NCBI GenBank assembly: GCA_016617855.1
Contig: JAECUM010006732.1
Span: 28,010-92,009, forward strand
Direction of reading: 5' to 3'
Length of the DNA: 64,000 bases
DNA from: Megalonaias nervosa
Taxonomy: Eukaryota; Mollusca; Bivalvia; Unionida; Unionidae
Position 1 is the first letter of the stretch; every line of letters begins with the position of its first letter. A program made the translations under genes and the position numbers. Below the pieces are notes generated by a model. It ran no database searches, had not been told where the DNA came from, and worked only from the letters and a program-made list of their open reading frames with translations. Shown piece after piece: positions 7,529-19,900 of the stretch.

Positions 7529-10500
7529 GGGGGGTGTGCGAGGTCTGGGCCTGATGTCCCGCTCGCTAAAGGAAAGTGAAGCGTCTCTCAAAGCCTCTCC
7601 TTTCCAGGTGTAGTGATCGCTGCGGGACCACTGTCTGGCTTTGCTGGACAGGAAGTTCTTGCATATGGCCTCTCCTACACTATTGTGTCCACAGCAGCAC
7701 CTTCATGTGGGGACCCTGTTTTCACATAGCCTGCTGTGTGGCGCGACCGAGTGCCCGGCGGTATAACTGGGTGGGCAGACTGGGCTCGTTAGCCTTGGCA
7801 GGCAGCTAGTCTAAGAGAAGGAAAACTCCGACTCCAAACCCGGGCAGATGGAGCTCGTTAGCCTTGTCAGGCAGTTCGTCTAGGAGATGGAAACTCCAAT
7901 TCGAAACCAACGAAGTGCCATTGGATGATGGCTCTGCTGCCTTGTGGATATCTTCGGGAGAAGGAAAGGCTACGGGAGTAAACCCAGACAGAAAATCAGG
8001 AGTGGAGCCCCTAAGGCGGCTGGGTGTCAACTACGACTTCCTTCCGGCAGCTCCTGCATCCTAACTGGTGCCAAATGTCATGCTCAGCATTCCTTTGGAC
8101 CCCACCAGCAAGGACGAGAGGGGGATCCTGACGTCTGGGCAGCCCAGGATCTCCATACTACACGCCCAGGCTTGCGCCCTGGAGAGGCCACTCCAGCCTC
8201 GCCCTTGAGCGAGGAAACAACACGGAAGCTGGCAGTCTACGGGTTATAAGTCCCACCCGATTGGCGTAGGGAAGGGGCGCCACGGGTCAGCTTCGACGGT
8301 GGGAGGGATCATCGAGTCCCACTGGCCGACTACCGCCCGCCTTAAGCCGGGCAGCCCCCAGTCAGTAAGGTGTTGGCCCGCCAACGTCTGCCTGCTTCAG
8401 TGGGTGCCTGGAGCTCAGTGTGTTGCTCAGCATGACAAGCAGACGGAAACTCCGCACCAGACAAAAGAAACAAGAAACCATTAAAGAAGACTCCAGCTCT
8501 TCGATTCGCAAGCTGGAACGTGCGCACCATGCGCACAGGCATCTCTGACGACCTCAGGGAGGTGAACGACACCAGGAAGACGGCCATCATCGACAGAGAG
8601 CTCTCCAGACTAAACGTCAGCATAGCTGCCCTCCAGGAAACCAGGTTTGCCTCCAGCGGTTCCCTCAGAGAGGAAAACTACACCTTCTTCTGGAAGGGCC
8701 GAGAACCTGAGGAGCCCCACCAGCACGGAGTTGGCTTTGCCATTAAAAACACCCTCTTGGCCTCGGTTGAGCCTCCCTCAGGGGGCACTGAACGTCTCTT
8801 GTCCATCCGCCTTGCCACTGCTGCAGGTCCTGTCAACATCCTCAGTGTCTATGCCCCCACCCTCACGTCTCCAGAAGACATAAAGAATCAGTTCTATGGG
8901 CAGCTGGACGAACAGATCAAGGGATGCCCTAAGGACGAGTTACTATTCCTCCTCGGCGACTTTAATGCTAGAGTTGGTGCTGACCATGAGTCATGGCCTA
9001 CCTGCCTCGGATATCATGGCACCGGAAAGACCAATGAAAATGGTCAAAGACTGCTGGAGCTGTGCACCTATCATGACCTGTGCGTTACAAACACCTTCTT
9101 CAAGTGTAAGCCACAACACAAAGTGTCATGGAAACACCCCAGGTCTCATCGCTGGCACCAGCTCGACTTGGTCATCACCAGGCGCTCTGCCCTGAACAGC
9201 ATCCTCTCTACCAGAAGCTACCACAGCGCAGACTGCGACTCCGACCACGCCCTCGTGTGCAGCAGGGTGCGCCTACAGTCACGAAGACTACACCGCTCCA
9301 AACCAAAAGGTCGCCCTCGCATCAACACTGCGCAGATGTCTATCCCCTCCAAGGTGGAGGAGTATGTGTCCGCCCTGGATCAGGCTCTCCAGGACCTGCC
9401 AGAGCACGATGCCACAGCCAAGTGGAACGCCATGAAGGATGCCATCTATAGCACAGCCATGTCCACGTTTGGCAAGAAAGAACGGCCCAGCCAGGACTGG
9501 TTCAACGCACACCTTTCAAGGATGGAACCAGTAATCGAGGACAAACGAGAAGCCTTCATAGCTTACAAAAAATGTCCCAATGAACGGACGCTTGCTTCCC
9601 TCAGAAAAGCCCGAAGCACTACCCAACGCATTGCTAGACAGTCCGCAAACGAGTACTGGCAGCAATTGTGTGAAGGAATCCAGCGCAGTGCCGAGTCAGG
9701 AAACATCCAAGGCATGTACAATGGTATCAAGAAGGCCCTAGGCCCTACAGTGAAAGGGGTCGCCCCCCTGAAATCTCTGACGGGAGAGAAGATCACAGAC
9801 CGCGTGCAACAGATGACCAGATGGGTGGAGCACTACTCAGAGCTGTACTCCCGAGAAACGTCAGTCACCGATGAGGCCCTTAGAAACGTACAGGAACTTC
9901 CCACTATGGAGGAGCTCGACAAAGTGCCTACCTTAGAGGAGCTCAGCAAAGCCATCGACTCCCTCCCAAACGACAAAGCACCAGGTAGCGATAGCATCCC
10001 GCCAGAAGCCATCAAACGTGGGAAACCGACATTGCTACAGCCGCTGCATGAGCTACTCTGCCTCTGCTGGGAGGAAGGAGCAGTCCCCCAAGACATGCGC
10101 GACGCCACCATTGTGACCCTCTACAAAAACAAGGGAGACCGCAGTGACTGTAACAATTACAGAGGAATCTCGCTTCTCAGCATCGTTGGCAAAGTGTTTG
10201 CCCGCATCCTCCTAAACAGGCTGCAGCTGCTGGCGGACCGCGTGTATCCGGAATCCCAGTGCGGCTTCAGAGCAGGAAGGTCGACAACAGACATGATCTT
10301 CTCCCTCCGACAACTCCAAGAGAAGAGCAGAGAGCAAGGTCAGCCACTCTACATGATGTTCATCAACCTCACCAAGGCCTTCGACCTGGTCAGCAGGAAG
10401 GGCCTATTTGAACTTCTTGGGAAGATCGGCTGCCCCCCAAAACTCCGCAGCATGATAATCTCCTTCCATACAAATATGAAGGGTACAGTACTGTATGATG

Positions 10501-11727
10501 GATCCACCTCAGATTTCTTCCCCATTAACTGCGGCGTGAAGCAGGGCTGCGTGTTGGCACCAACCCTTTTCGGGATCTTCTTCTCCCTGATCCTGTCCTA
10601 CGCCTTCAGCACGTCCACTGATGGCGTATATCTGCACACCAGCTCCGATGGGAGGCTGTTCAACCTGGCACGACTGCGCTCGAAGACCAAAGTGAGGTCA
10701 GTACTCATCAGGGGGATGCTCTTTGCTGACGACGCGGCTCTTGTGACCCACACCGAGGATGCTCTCCAGAGACTGGGAGACCGTTTTGCTTATGCCTGCA
10801 AGCAGTTCGGGCTCACCATCAGCCTAAAAAAGACAAACGTCAGTGCTCAAGATGTCACCACTGTCCCTTCCATCAGAATCGACGGCGCCACCCTGGAAGT
10901 AGTCAACAACTTTATTTACCTGGGGTGAACCATCAGCAACACTCTTTCGCTTGATGTGGAGTTGGAGAGAAGGCTTGGAAAGGCAAACACCATCATGGCC
11001 CGACTAACAAAGAGGGTGTGAGAAAACAGCGCGCTGACAGTGCACACCAAGACTCGAGTCTACCAAGCATGCGTTCTGAGCACCCTCCTATATGGAAGTG
11101 AGACCTGGAGCACCTATATGAGGCAAGAGCGTCGACTCAACTCCTTCCATATACGGTGCCTACAACGCATCCTGAAAATCAGCTGGCAAGACCACGTCCC
11201 ATACAGCGAGATCCTTCAGGATGCAAGTATCCCAAGCATGTACTCCCTGCTGAGCAAACGCCGCCTTCGATGGCTGGGACACGTCCGACGCATGGAGGAT
11301 GGGAGGCTGCCAAAGGACATCGTATATGGTCACCTGGCCACTGGCACCAGAAGAGTCGGCCGCCCCTCACTCCGCTTTAAGGATGTGTGCAAGAGGGACA
11401 TGAAGGCATGCGGCATTTCACCAGACAGCTGGGAAGTGCTGGCCGAGGACCGAGGCACCTGGAGATTGACGGTCAGCAAGGGCATAGCAGTCGCTGATGG
11501 GAGGAGAGTCCAGCAGGCAGCAGAGAAACGTGAGAGAAAGAAGAGCGCAGCAGCAACCCAAGCAAGTCAGACTTCCCAGTACGTCTGCACCAACTGCAAT
11601 AGGGACTGTCACTCGCGCATCGGCCTGCACAGCCACAACAGACGATGCCAAAACCCCAGAGACAGACAACACTCTAAGGGCGCTACTCACATGGTCTCTC
11701 GAGACTGAGCTGCCAATGATGATGATA
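7529..11727 (+). mobile_element. GC-rich non-LTR retrotransposon (endonuclease-RT LINE)
   Basis: Starts at a G run directly after the Polinton-1 repeats and ends in an ATGATGATGAT tail (about 11716-11727), as in RTE-like elements. It holds an APE-type endonuclease, a reverse transcriptase and a C-terminal Cys/His zinc motif. Base composition is clearly richer in G+C than everything around it. No target-site duplication is apparent: the left side is Polinton and the right side is SETD3 intron. The approximately 980-bp 5' part (7529-8519) has only short frames and is treated as untranslated leader. Confidence 0.88.
8520..11708 (+). pseudogene. LINE endonuclease-reverse transcriptase with two stop codons
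   Basis: One frame is continuous apart from TGA at 10926-10928 and TGA at 11019-11021. It opens upstream of the first ATG (8529), since SWNVRTM is encoded from about 8511, so the true start is uncertain. Endonuclease motifs: catalytic Glu in ALQETRF, GDFNARVG, and the terminal SDH in DCDSDHALV. Reverse-transcriptase motifs: the NDKAPGSDSIPPEA region, GFRAGRSTTD, and catalytic FADD in GMLFADDAAL. After the two stops the thumb and C-terminal region continues, with RRLRWLGHVRRM and a zinc motif CTNCNRDCHSRIGLHSH..RC near the end. Both stops are single-base changes, so inactivation is recent. The clade is RTE-like by tail and architecture; exact family is unsure. Confidence 0.88.
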
Positions 11728-12471
11728 CTTGGTTAAACTACACATCCTATGAAAAATGTAACCTTACTGAGTATTGACAAAGGAAACTCTTTGTTTCATT
11801 GATATTTTACTTGAAAGACCATTATGAATATGGTTGATATCTGTCTGCTGGTATTTGTTTTAGCCGTAATCTTTCTGTGAATTTTTCCATTTGGACAAGT
11901 CTTTGATATAAAAAAAAAATCAGAATTTGTTTGCCATTCAGAACTCATTAATGACAGTAGTGGGGTATGTAGTGTTACCCTTCTCCATCAATCCATCCAT
12001 TATCTGGTCAAGTTTTGTGTTAGGTTAGTTTTCAGGTATTGTGGTCAGGCATTTGTGTACAGTAAGCACATTTTTTGCTTTTATATCAGAACACTGGCCT
12101 TTCAGAAAGTTAGAGCAAGATATATATGAGAGAATATAAGTTTGAGAATTTGAGGCTATGTAACCAGTTAAGTCTCTTTGGGTATGCATCAGTAGGGAAG
12201 ATAAATTGGATATGACTGTGGCAGTAAAACAACATTCAGGTCCTTAAAGCCCCCAAGACATTTATGTCACATTATTAAAGAATTTGAAATAATGAGAAAT
12301 TGCCAGAATATATTTTTGTATGTCATTGCATGACACAGAATATCCTTACATCAGAATGGTGTATCAGTTTACTACATTTTATTGTGGATTCTATTTCTGC
12401 AGACATTTGACAAATAAATAAACATGTTATATTGTCAGAAGGGTCAGAAGGGAATATTGTCTATCTTACAG
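11728..12471. other. intron or 5' flank of SETD3, no gene seen
   Basis: AT-rich host DNA between the LINE tail and the penultimate SETD3 exon. It ends in the pyrimidine-rich acceptor TTGTCTATCTTACAG (to 12471). No open frame of note. Confidence 0.6.
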
Positions 12472-12632
12472 AGAATATCAGAGGGCATTTTTCTGGTGCT
12501 GATGCCAGTGAGCTGCGACAGACTTTAGGGGAACTGGAAAAGTATGTTTCCATAGAAGCAGAGAAGAAGACATGGTCCTTTCTTGAAACTAGAGCCAAGT
12601 TGCTGTTAAAAGCATATGAAACATCTAAACAG
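12472..12632 (+). CDS. SETD3: SETD3 penultimate exon (actin-histidine N-methyltransferase)
   Basis: Open frame ending at CAG|GTAAAATA (donor 12633), acceptor TTACAG at 12466-12471. The encoded WSFLETRAKLLLKAYETSKQ resembles the Rubisco-LSMT-type substrate-binding region of animal SETD3 (in the vertebrate protein, a W-T-F-L-E..R-A..LLLK-Y-K-T segment). The frame also stays open 61 bases upstream of the acceptor, so the 5' limit is the weaker end. The next exon joins in phase 0. SETD3 methylates a histidine of actin in the cytosol; the catalytic SET exons would lie left of this window. The LINE and Polinton-1 would then be in an upstream intron, which cannot be confirmed here. Confidence 0.75.
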
Positions 12633-12747
12633 GTAAAATAAAAGTGCAGAAAATTCTGGAGAGAACATTTAAGAGTTCCAAACTTTTCTACATTCTTGTA
12701 AATTGGAAAATATCAGAGGTTTAAGTTCTTTCCTTGATTTGTACAAG

Positions 12748-13535
12748 GCTTTATGAGGTGATGTTAAATCACAGAGGTAGTCCTCCCACTTTGGACTGTA
12801 CAAGGCTTTATGAGGTGATGTTAAGTTAAGAGACACTCTAACCTTGGACTAGACAAGACTTTATGAGGTGATGTTAATAGAGGCAGTCCCACCTTGGACA
12901 GTACAAGGCATTATGATATGGTGTTAAAACACATTAGGCAGTCCAACCTTGGACAGACAATACAAAGCTTTATGAGGTGTTAAATCATATAAGCAGTCCA
13001 ACCTTGGACCATACAAAGCTTTATGAGGTGGTGTTAAATCACAGAGGCTGCCCAACCTTTTACTGACTATAAAAGGCTTTATGAGGTGGTGTTGGACCAT
13101 ACAAAGTTTTATGAAATGGTGTTCAATCATAGAGGCAGTCCAACCTTTGACAATACAAGGTTTTATGAAGTGGTGTTAAGTCATAGAGGCAGTCCAACCT
13201 TGGACAATACAAGGTTTTATGAAATGGTGTTAAATCATATAGGCAGTCCAACCTTGGACCATGTAAGGCATTGTGAAATGGTGTTAAGTCAGAGGCAGTC
13301 CAACCTTGGACCATACAATTCTCTTTTAAATGGTGTTAAATCATAGAGGCAGTCCAACCTTGGACCATAAAGGCATTATGAAATGGTGCTAAATCGTAGA
13401 GGCAGTCCAACCTTGAACTATACAAAGCTTTATGAAATGGTGCTAAATCGTAGAGGCAGTCCAACTTTGAACTATACAAGGCTTTATGAAATGGTGCTAA
13501 ATCATAGAGGCAGCCCAGCATTCTATGAAGGAACA
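12748..13535 (+). repeat. ~60-bp minisatellite in SETD3 intron, about 13 copies
   Basis: Imperfect tandem units containing TTATGAGGTGGTGTTAAATC, then AGAGGCAGTCCAACCTTGGA and CCATACAAGGC. Unit length is about 58-62 bp, and the order of variants suggests local duplication. Long frames on both strands are products of the periodicity. Confidence 0.93.
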
Positions 13536-14380
13536 GATCTAAATATAAACTTCATACAAATGGTTGTGTGTTGTACACTGATAATTGCATCAAAATATCT
13601 GGGCAATAAACTTGTCTATTAGAATTTTGGTAGCTGAAAAGTGGAAGTAGTAAGAAAAATTGTTGCAAAGAACACTTCATTTATGACTGGTGTTGGAGAA
13701 CTTCTAAACTGAAAATGCTGATGTTTTAGGGATGTGAGTAATGGAAACCACAAATTGGTATTGCTGCATAGTATGTTAGCATTGCCTGTTCACAAGACTA
13801 AATGGTTATCATACCTTTTTCCTTTCTTCCATTTAATAAAACTCCTACCATACCAGATGGTTCACTCAGCTTTTGTCAGGTTGATGTTTATGGGTTTGCA
13901 TGATGGCACCTGTGATTTAATGAGGCACAAGATGCATTTCAAGGTCTCCAAGGCAATTTTTGTGTAGGGTATAAGATTCCTTTTCAGTTCTTAAATGTAA
14001 TTGTTGTGTAACTGATGAATTGATTTTTTAAAATTTTATTATACGCTGCCAGAGTCAGGTTTGTTCATGTCTTATTTGTGAAGAAATGACTGGTTATGAT
14101 TTTGCCTGCCTGACTGTGTAATATGGCTATGTACATAAGTGCATGCATGCAGTTTTGTAGTTTATATATTGTTTAAATTTTAAATTAGAGGAGGATTGCA
14201 GAATAGCAATACTGTTTTTTAATTTTAATCAGTGGGTAAAGGGTGTGTGTATGTGTGCTGGGTAAAGATATAATGAGTGACGAGGAAAAGAGCTAAAAAA
14301 TTATAGCTTTGTTATTTATTTCAAATGAATATTTGATGTTCTATTATCTGTACCACGATCTATCTTTTTTTTTTCTTCAG
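13536..14380. other. rest of SETD3 intron
   Basis: AT-rich, no gene. Ends in the strong acceptor (T)10CTTCAG at 14366-14380. Confidence 0.7.
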
Positions 14381-14524
14381 GATGATGAAGAGCTTTTGAA
14401 GAAGAATAGTTTGTCACAGAATGCCTCACTGGCTGTTAAATTAAGGTGCTGTGAAAAGGGCATACTACAGTTAGCCATAGAATATGCATCTTCCAGAATG
14501 AAAAGCCTCCAGTCACAGTCCTGA
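14381..14524 (+). CDS. SETD3: SETD3 terminal exon
   Basis: Begins at GATGATGAAGAG after the polypyrimidine/CAG acceptor and stops at TGA 14522-14524. Encodes DDEELLKKNSLSQNASLAVK and LRCCEKGILQLAIEYASSRM. Spacing and key residues (E-D/E...L-K-N-x-x-L-S......A-x-K-L-R..EK-x-IL) match the end of the substrate-binding domain of animal SETD3, continuing directly from the previous exon. The protein ends soon after, without the long acidic tail of vertebrate SETD3. A possible polyadenylation AATAAA lies near 15007, with another near 15232. Confidence 0.8.
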   Translation, partial: DDEELLKKNSLSQNASLAVKLRCCEKGILQLAIEYASSRMKSLQSQS

Positions 14525-15022
14525 AATTAATTAAGCATTTTGCAGTCATTTTTGGAATGTTGTGAAGCCCCGTATCTGACGAAGGTTGTATGTTCATTGG
14601 TGACAGGAAGGTGTTTTTACAACTTGAGATAAACTGATAAGAAAGAAGAATATGAAGAGGAAAGCTTTTGGGGTCATTAAAGTAGGGAGTGTAACTTGTA
14701 AGAAATATTAGGTTGCCGACAATTCATCCTTTCGTCCATTTCTCAGAATTTGGCCATAATTGGATCATAAATGTTTTCAGGGTCTACTTTGTTGATGCTG
14801 CTGAAGGCTTAGTTAACAGTGCCTGTATTCTCCTAAAACTGAAATATCTACGCTGCCAAAATAATGTTACTAATTTGTTGTCATATTCAAGTGCCTATAT
14901 ATATTCACTTATCAGGTCCAGCTGCAAACAACATAACACCATGATCTGCTGTCACATAACACACTGGCCGATAAGGGTCTTTGTTGTTTGTTCTACTGAT
15001 TACTCTAAATAAACTTTATAGA

Positions 15023-15060
15023 TCCAGATCTGCCAACACATTATGCATTGGCAGATCTGG
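15023..15060. repeat. perfect 12-bp inverted repeat
   Basis: CCAGATCTGCCA and TGGCAGATCTGG flank a 14-base spacer. It lies just after the AATAAA near 15007, so it could form in the SETD3 mRNA tail or just past its end. Confidence 0.85.
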
Positions 15061-15388
15061 GTCTATGCAGTTTGCAGCTGGACCCAACATATAAGCAATC
15101 ATATAGAGTAGTTTCTAATACTGTCTTTCATTTCTTCTTTTCATATGAATCAAATTTAAATCATGACTTACTAGGTTCCAGAAGACCACACCTACCATAT
15201 GTCATATTTATTTTTGAGTACAGACTATGAAAAATAAAGGCTTCTTACCCAAATGCAGTCTACATGACACCCAATATTTGGTAACCTAACAGTACTAACA
15301 TAAAAAAATAAATGCTTTTGTCTGATTTTGCTCTCAGCCTAATTACATTAAAGGAACAAGTATTCAGAAAGACCTTTGGTTGTTATTA

Positions 15389-15390
<2 letters not shown>

Positions 15391-15432
<42 letters not shown>

Positions 15433-15435
15433 AAG
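15391..15435. repeat. (GT)n(GA)n microsatellite
   Basis: About 14 GT units followed by GA units. Confidence 0.97.
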
Positions 15436-15594
15436 AGATATGAAACATTAACATCTCGGTATGTAAGATCATGTGCATGCAGAGCATATTTCTTTGTATA
15501 GCTGTTATATTGTGTTATGTTGGCAAGGTTATTAACATTATCCAAGTCATAGGGGTTCTTATGCTTAATTTAGGTACCTTTTAAATAATACATG

Positions 15595-16470
15595 TACAGT
15601 GAAACCCCTCAAAACTGAAAACCTTGGGACACAAATGTTTTTTGGTTTGGAGAAGTTTTCAGTTTACTGAGGTTTTTGCAGATCTGAAAGAAAGTGACCC
15701 TTATTGGATGGGAGAGAAAGAAAGAATTCAGTTATGAGAGAATCAGTGTCTGTAAGAATGCACAAAATTAGGAAACATATTTTTATCTAAACTTCAACAT
15801 ATCTCATATCACAGCTGGATGAATCAGAACATGCATTTTCATCTTTATTGATTGCTTTCATCATCAACCTGATTGCTTTCATGAAAACCATCCTTTTACT
15901 GACAGTGTTTTCAGGAAGTGCCCGTTTCCATCACAAATTTGTTATGAAGAGTCTCTAATAATTTCTGGTATTCTTTCTTGATATTCTTCCACTATCACTG
16001 TATCAACATGGGCACTCTCCCTGCTTACTTTAAATCTCTGGACAGAATAGCACAGTTTCCAAAGGTCTGATCATCTGTTTGATCCTTTAAAGCCCAAAAT
16101 TTATAGTTCTTTGGTAAAATTACTTGCCTTTTCTTTGATTATAAATTACTTGCCTTTTCTTTGATTATAGGGCCTGAGATGAAAATGTTTTTGTTCTAGC
16201 TTGGCTAAACCCTTGCCACACAAGATCATTCAGTTTGTCAGATTTGCAGGCATTATTGAAATTATGCTTGTTTGCATTCCATTTTCTTTAGAATATCTGA
16301 AACAGTAGATCTTCCAGTGTGGAATGTTTCCCCTAGTTTCTTCAGTGTAGGTTTTGGCACAGATTCATATTGATAGATCAAATTTTATCCTGTAATGATA
16401 ATTCAATCGTATGACACTTACGCTCATTCTGACATCTTGACATGCAAGTGACGACAAATGACAGTCATTG
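15595..16470 (-). mobile_element. pogo/Tigger-like DNA transposon relic
   Basis: The lower end carries CAGTGAAACCCCTCAAAACT, a pogo/Tigger-type terminal repeat. On the minus strand, around 16276-16345, a CENP-B-type helix-turn-helix fragment is encoded with GRSTVSDILKKME. Frames are heavily interrupted and the DDE core is not recognised. The distal terminus was not found. Confidence 0.6.
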
Positions 16471-17079
16471 CTGCTTAAATACATGTGTGTAATGATTTAT
16501 CTCTGTTGAAAATCAGTTGAGTGAATCTGACTTATGTTGGCAAAGCATCAAAAGCGAGGTCACGTGCCTGGCTAATAAAGCCCTGATATTTAATTTAAGA
16601 AACAAGCTATGTTCTTATTGATCATGTATACAAATGAATAGCATCAATCACAGTTAGATAATTATCAGATAGTGTTTTTCAAATGGCTTCCATACAAGCA
16701 TTTAGTTATTTATGCATGTAATTAGCCGTAAAAGCTGGTTCTTTTGTATGGTGCAAAGACTTCATATTAGCAGTCAGCCCTAATCTGTGTTCAACCCTAA
16801 TCTGTGTAGGAACGCACATCATGTGTGTTTTAACCTCACGTGTCCATGGGACATTTTCCGGGTCTTTGGCTCACAGATCAGACCATTACAATATCTGTTA
16901 ACTATAATTAATCTATTCCAGCAATTGCCAGGAATTTATTTGTTTGTTTTTTATTTTAAAAAACAAAATTGAAATTTGCGATTGAAATTTGTTTAATGTA
17001 TTCAGAGTTATGTGGTTTCGGATTGCTGAGGAAGATGATGGTATTAAAGAAAGAAAAGTTTAGGACTAACATTTTTCTT

Positions 17080-17190
17080 TTGAGGAGATTATGGATTACT
17101 GAGGTTTGGGTCTTGAGGAGATTATGGATTACTGAGGTTTGGGTCTTGAGGAGATTATGGATTACTGAGGTTTTGGTTTTGAGGAGTTTC
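17080..17190. repeat. 33-bp tandem repeat, just over three copies
   Basis: Units of TTGAGGAGATTATGGATTAC followed by TGAGGTTTGGGTC. Confidence 0.95.
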
Positions 17191-18023
17191 ACTTTGTTAT
17201 TGTAGGGAAATTGCAAGCAACATTATGAGCCCCTGTTCCCAAATTTATGTACAACTTGTCTTCTTACAGCAACAGTAACCTAATTGTCAAATGACAATTA
17301 AAAAATAAAATAATTTTGTTGTTTTTAGTGAGTGTGTGTATGAGAGAGAGAGAGATGAAATAATTGTCAGTGTATAAGATTCTGTGTATTGAGAGTGTTA
17401 TTGACTTGTAGCTGTTGGAGAGAGATAGGTTACAAGGTGTTTGTAATCTTTTTTGTTTGGTTACCTGACAATTGTAATCTTCTTCATTTACACACAGAAA
17501 AGGGCACTACTATATTCCATTTTCAATTAACACCTGAATAAACAGCTCATTCTTTTTGTAATTAAAATAGCCATTGTCTCAGAACCACATGGTTATGCAG
17601 AGTTATTACCTGGTACATGCTAATTAAATATGTCTAGACCCTTAACTTGGTCATTTCCAGTAAATACTGGTTTCAGGACAAGATTTGCATTGACAAGATA
17701 AAATTACTGAATCTGTCAGTGGGGGAAATGAGGCTACCCATAGGGTATTGAAGATGTTTATAACATTGTCTAAACAAGATACTGTATTGATGAATTTAGT
17801 AAACTGTGCTTGTTAAGTGTATTGTTTAAGACTAAAACCAAGGTCTTTATTGGGGAATTTACTGTCCATGTAATTCAAGGCTGGATTGGTGCAGCAGGCC
17901 CACAGATGAGATCAAATTAATGATGCCATAAGTAGGGAAATGAAAATAATAACTGTTGGTTGAAAAATGAGATTTTTGCCATTTAAAATAAATATGAATG
18001 GTAAATGCATTTAACAGCCAGTG

Positions 18024-18026
<3 letters not shown>

Positions 18027-18105
<79 letters not shown>
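18027..18105. repeat. (TA)n(GA)n microsatellite
   Basis: TA units from about 18027 to 18070, then GA units. Confidence 0.97.
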
Positions 18106-18108
<3 letters not shown>

Positions 18109-18349
18109 AATGATACATGTATGTATTATAGAGACAAAATGTTTTTATCCACAAGCAAATAATTTGAGATAAGTGATGAATGAAGGCACAAAAAATGCAA
18201 TAAAAACCAGGTAATGAAAAATTCTGAATGATTAAAAGTTCTGCAAATATCCTGGTTCAAAACCCTGAAACCATTTATCATTGTCGTCACTGGAGAAACT
18301 TTCCAGTGGAGATGCATTATCGTTCCTTATACAGTGGTTCTCTCTGCCA

Positions 18350-19900
18350 TTAATTGCAGTTGAAAGTCCAGTAACTTTGAAGCTGTAGATGATAATTCCC
18401 ATTTTCTTCTTTAATTCTTCAGAGGCTGAAAAAATTCTGTCAGTTATCTGCTGCTTTGAAGGAGCCAGAATTTTTTAGTTTGTCTCCTGTCCAGCCTCAG
18501 TGGCTACTTCACTACTGGAAGTCTGGTCCATCATGCAGTCTGACCATTTTCTCCACAACAGTCCATTGAATGGTTTGTTTAAATACATTTTGAGTGGATG
18601 CTGTTTGCTTTTACATCCACCAGAGATTACTGCAATTTTGTTATAGATAATTTCCCTGATTTTTTTAAAACTGCATCTGTCAAATGGCCATGAAATGAAT
18701 CTAAATCAGGAGAGAAGGTGAGCGCTTCATGTGTGCTTGGCAGATTTCATCATGATATGCCAACGTAAAATGTTCATCCATCCAAGCCCTTTTTTGCACC
18801 ATCACTGTTACTCCCTTTGGGACCTTTACATTCTTTAATTCTCTTTTTCCCCAAAAGATGATCATGGGTGTAACAAGTCATCAGATGTCAGTACACAAAA
18901 GGTCCTTGTTACTACCAATGCCTCAAACCTGCACCTCTCTTCTATCAATAATCTTTCCAGGTACCAAGTCAGAATACACTGGTGTTTTAACAATGTTTCC
19001 AATTAAATGGTAATCAAATTCCTCCTCTTTCTCCTCTTCCTCCTACATCCTTCTAGTATAATTATTGAAATTGTCTATCTTTCCACCAAATCTCACCGTA
19101 GTTTCTGAGACATGGAGGTTTGCTTCTCAATGCAAGTCCAGTTCTCTTGAAAAAGTTATGAATCCAGCCATTTGAACGATGAAACTTTGGGTTTTCCTCC
19201 AGAATTACAGTTATGGCATAATCTGTAACATCACATTTGTCTCAGGCATATGATGGTCCCACATACAGAGTAACCAGGATGCAATCTCCTGCTCCTCATG
19301 TGAATACGTCATGGGTTGGTTAGCACCAGGGAGGGATCCTTTCTTTGTTCTGAAAGTACTTGGTGTAAGGTGGTACTTAGCAGCTCTGGGCCTAATTCAA
19401 CATAGTTTGATCTCAACAATTATTTTACCATTGATCTCCAATTTCTTGTATTTTCCTCTTACTGGTGACTTGATAGTACCATGGAATTGGTTCATATCTC
19501 TCAGATCTCCGCTGTAGTCCAGATTGTCTACTGTGGGCTCAGAAACAGTCTCAGCTTCAATGGGCTCTGTTTCACTAGCAAGCATTTGTACTTTGCCATT
19601 ATTTACTGCACACAAGTATGAGCAGTTTACCACTGCTATCTTTTTATATGACAATTTTAGCAACTGCTGGAACTGGCAATAGAGGGGCTTCACTGTTTTC
19701 TTTTCCCCTCAGTACTCTCTTCTGCTATTTTTTGTGGTACAGCACTTTTAAATGGTGGCAGAACAAAGGTTTCTCCCTTTGGCAGGGGCTTTAAAAAAAC
19801 TTAACACTGAAGACATCGCCAAGAACAAGCACTTAAAAGATGTAGATGTATAAGAATCCATTTTACAGAGTCAGTCGCTTTCACATTAACGTTTGACAGT
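18350..19900 (-). mobile_element. second pogo-like (DDE_1) transposon relic
   Basis: Minus-strand fragments in the order of a pogo-like transposase: an N-terminal segment with SPVRGKYKK (within 19397-19693); a CENP-B/Tc5-type DNA-binding piece SNGWIHNFFKRTGLALRSK (about 19130-19190); and a C-terminal piece with ISGGCKSKQHPL..LNKPFNG (about 18560-18640), the position of the conserved GG..QPLDV..NKPFK motif. Stops and frameshifts throughout. Ends are approximate. Confidence 0.6.

Larger units (their letters stand above)
14525..15594 (+). other. SETD3 3' UTR and downstream DNA
   Basis: No protein gene. Contains AATAAA near 15007 and 15232, a perfect 12-bp hairpin at 15023-15060, and a (GT)n(GA)n tract at 15391-15435. 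Confidence 0.6.
16471..18349. other. unannotated AT-rich DNA with short repeats
   Basis: No gene supported. Contains a 33-bp repeat at 17080-17190 and a (TA)n(GA)n tract at 18027-18105. Confidence 0.6.

Noticed and set aside
7576..8484. Several overlapping frames before the LINE endonuclease
   Set aside because: No gag/ORF1 motifs, frames switch often, GC-rich sequence gives long chance frames; treated as LINE leader.
8647..10111. Other-frame and antisense long frames in the LINE
   Set aside because: Shadow frames of the endonuclease-RT gene, explained by high GC.
12748..13535. CRISPR-like array
   Set aside because: No alternation of constant repeats and unique spacers; whole units vary together, and this is animal DNA.
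13086..13622. Open frames on both strands over the minisatellite
   Set aside because: Periodic repeats, no homology, inside the SETD3 intron.
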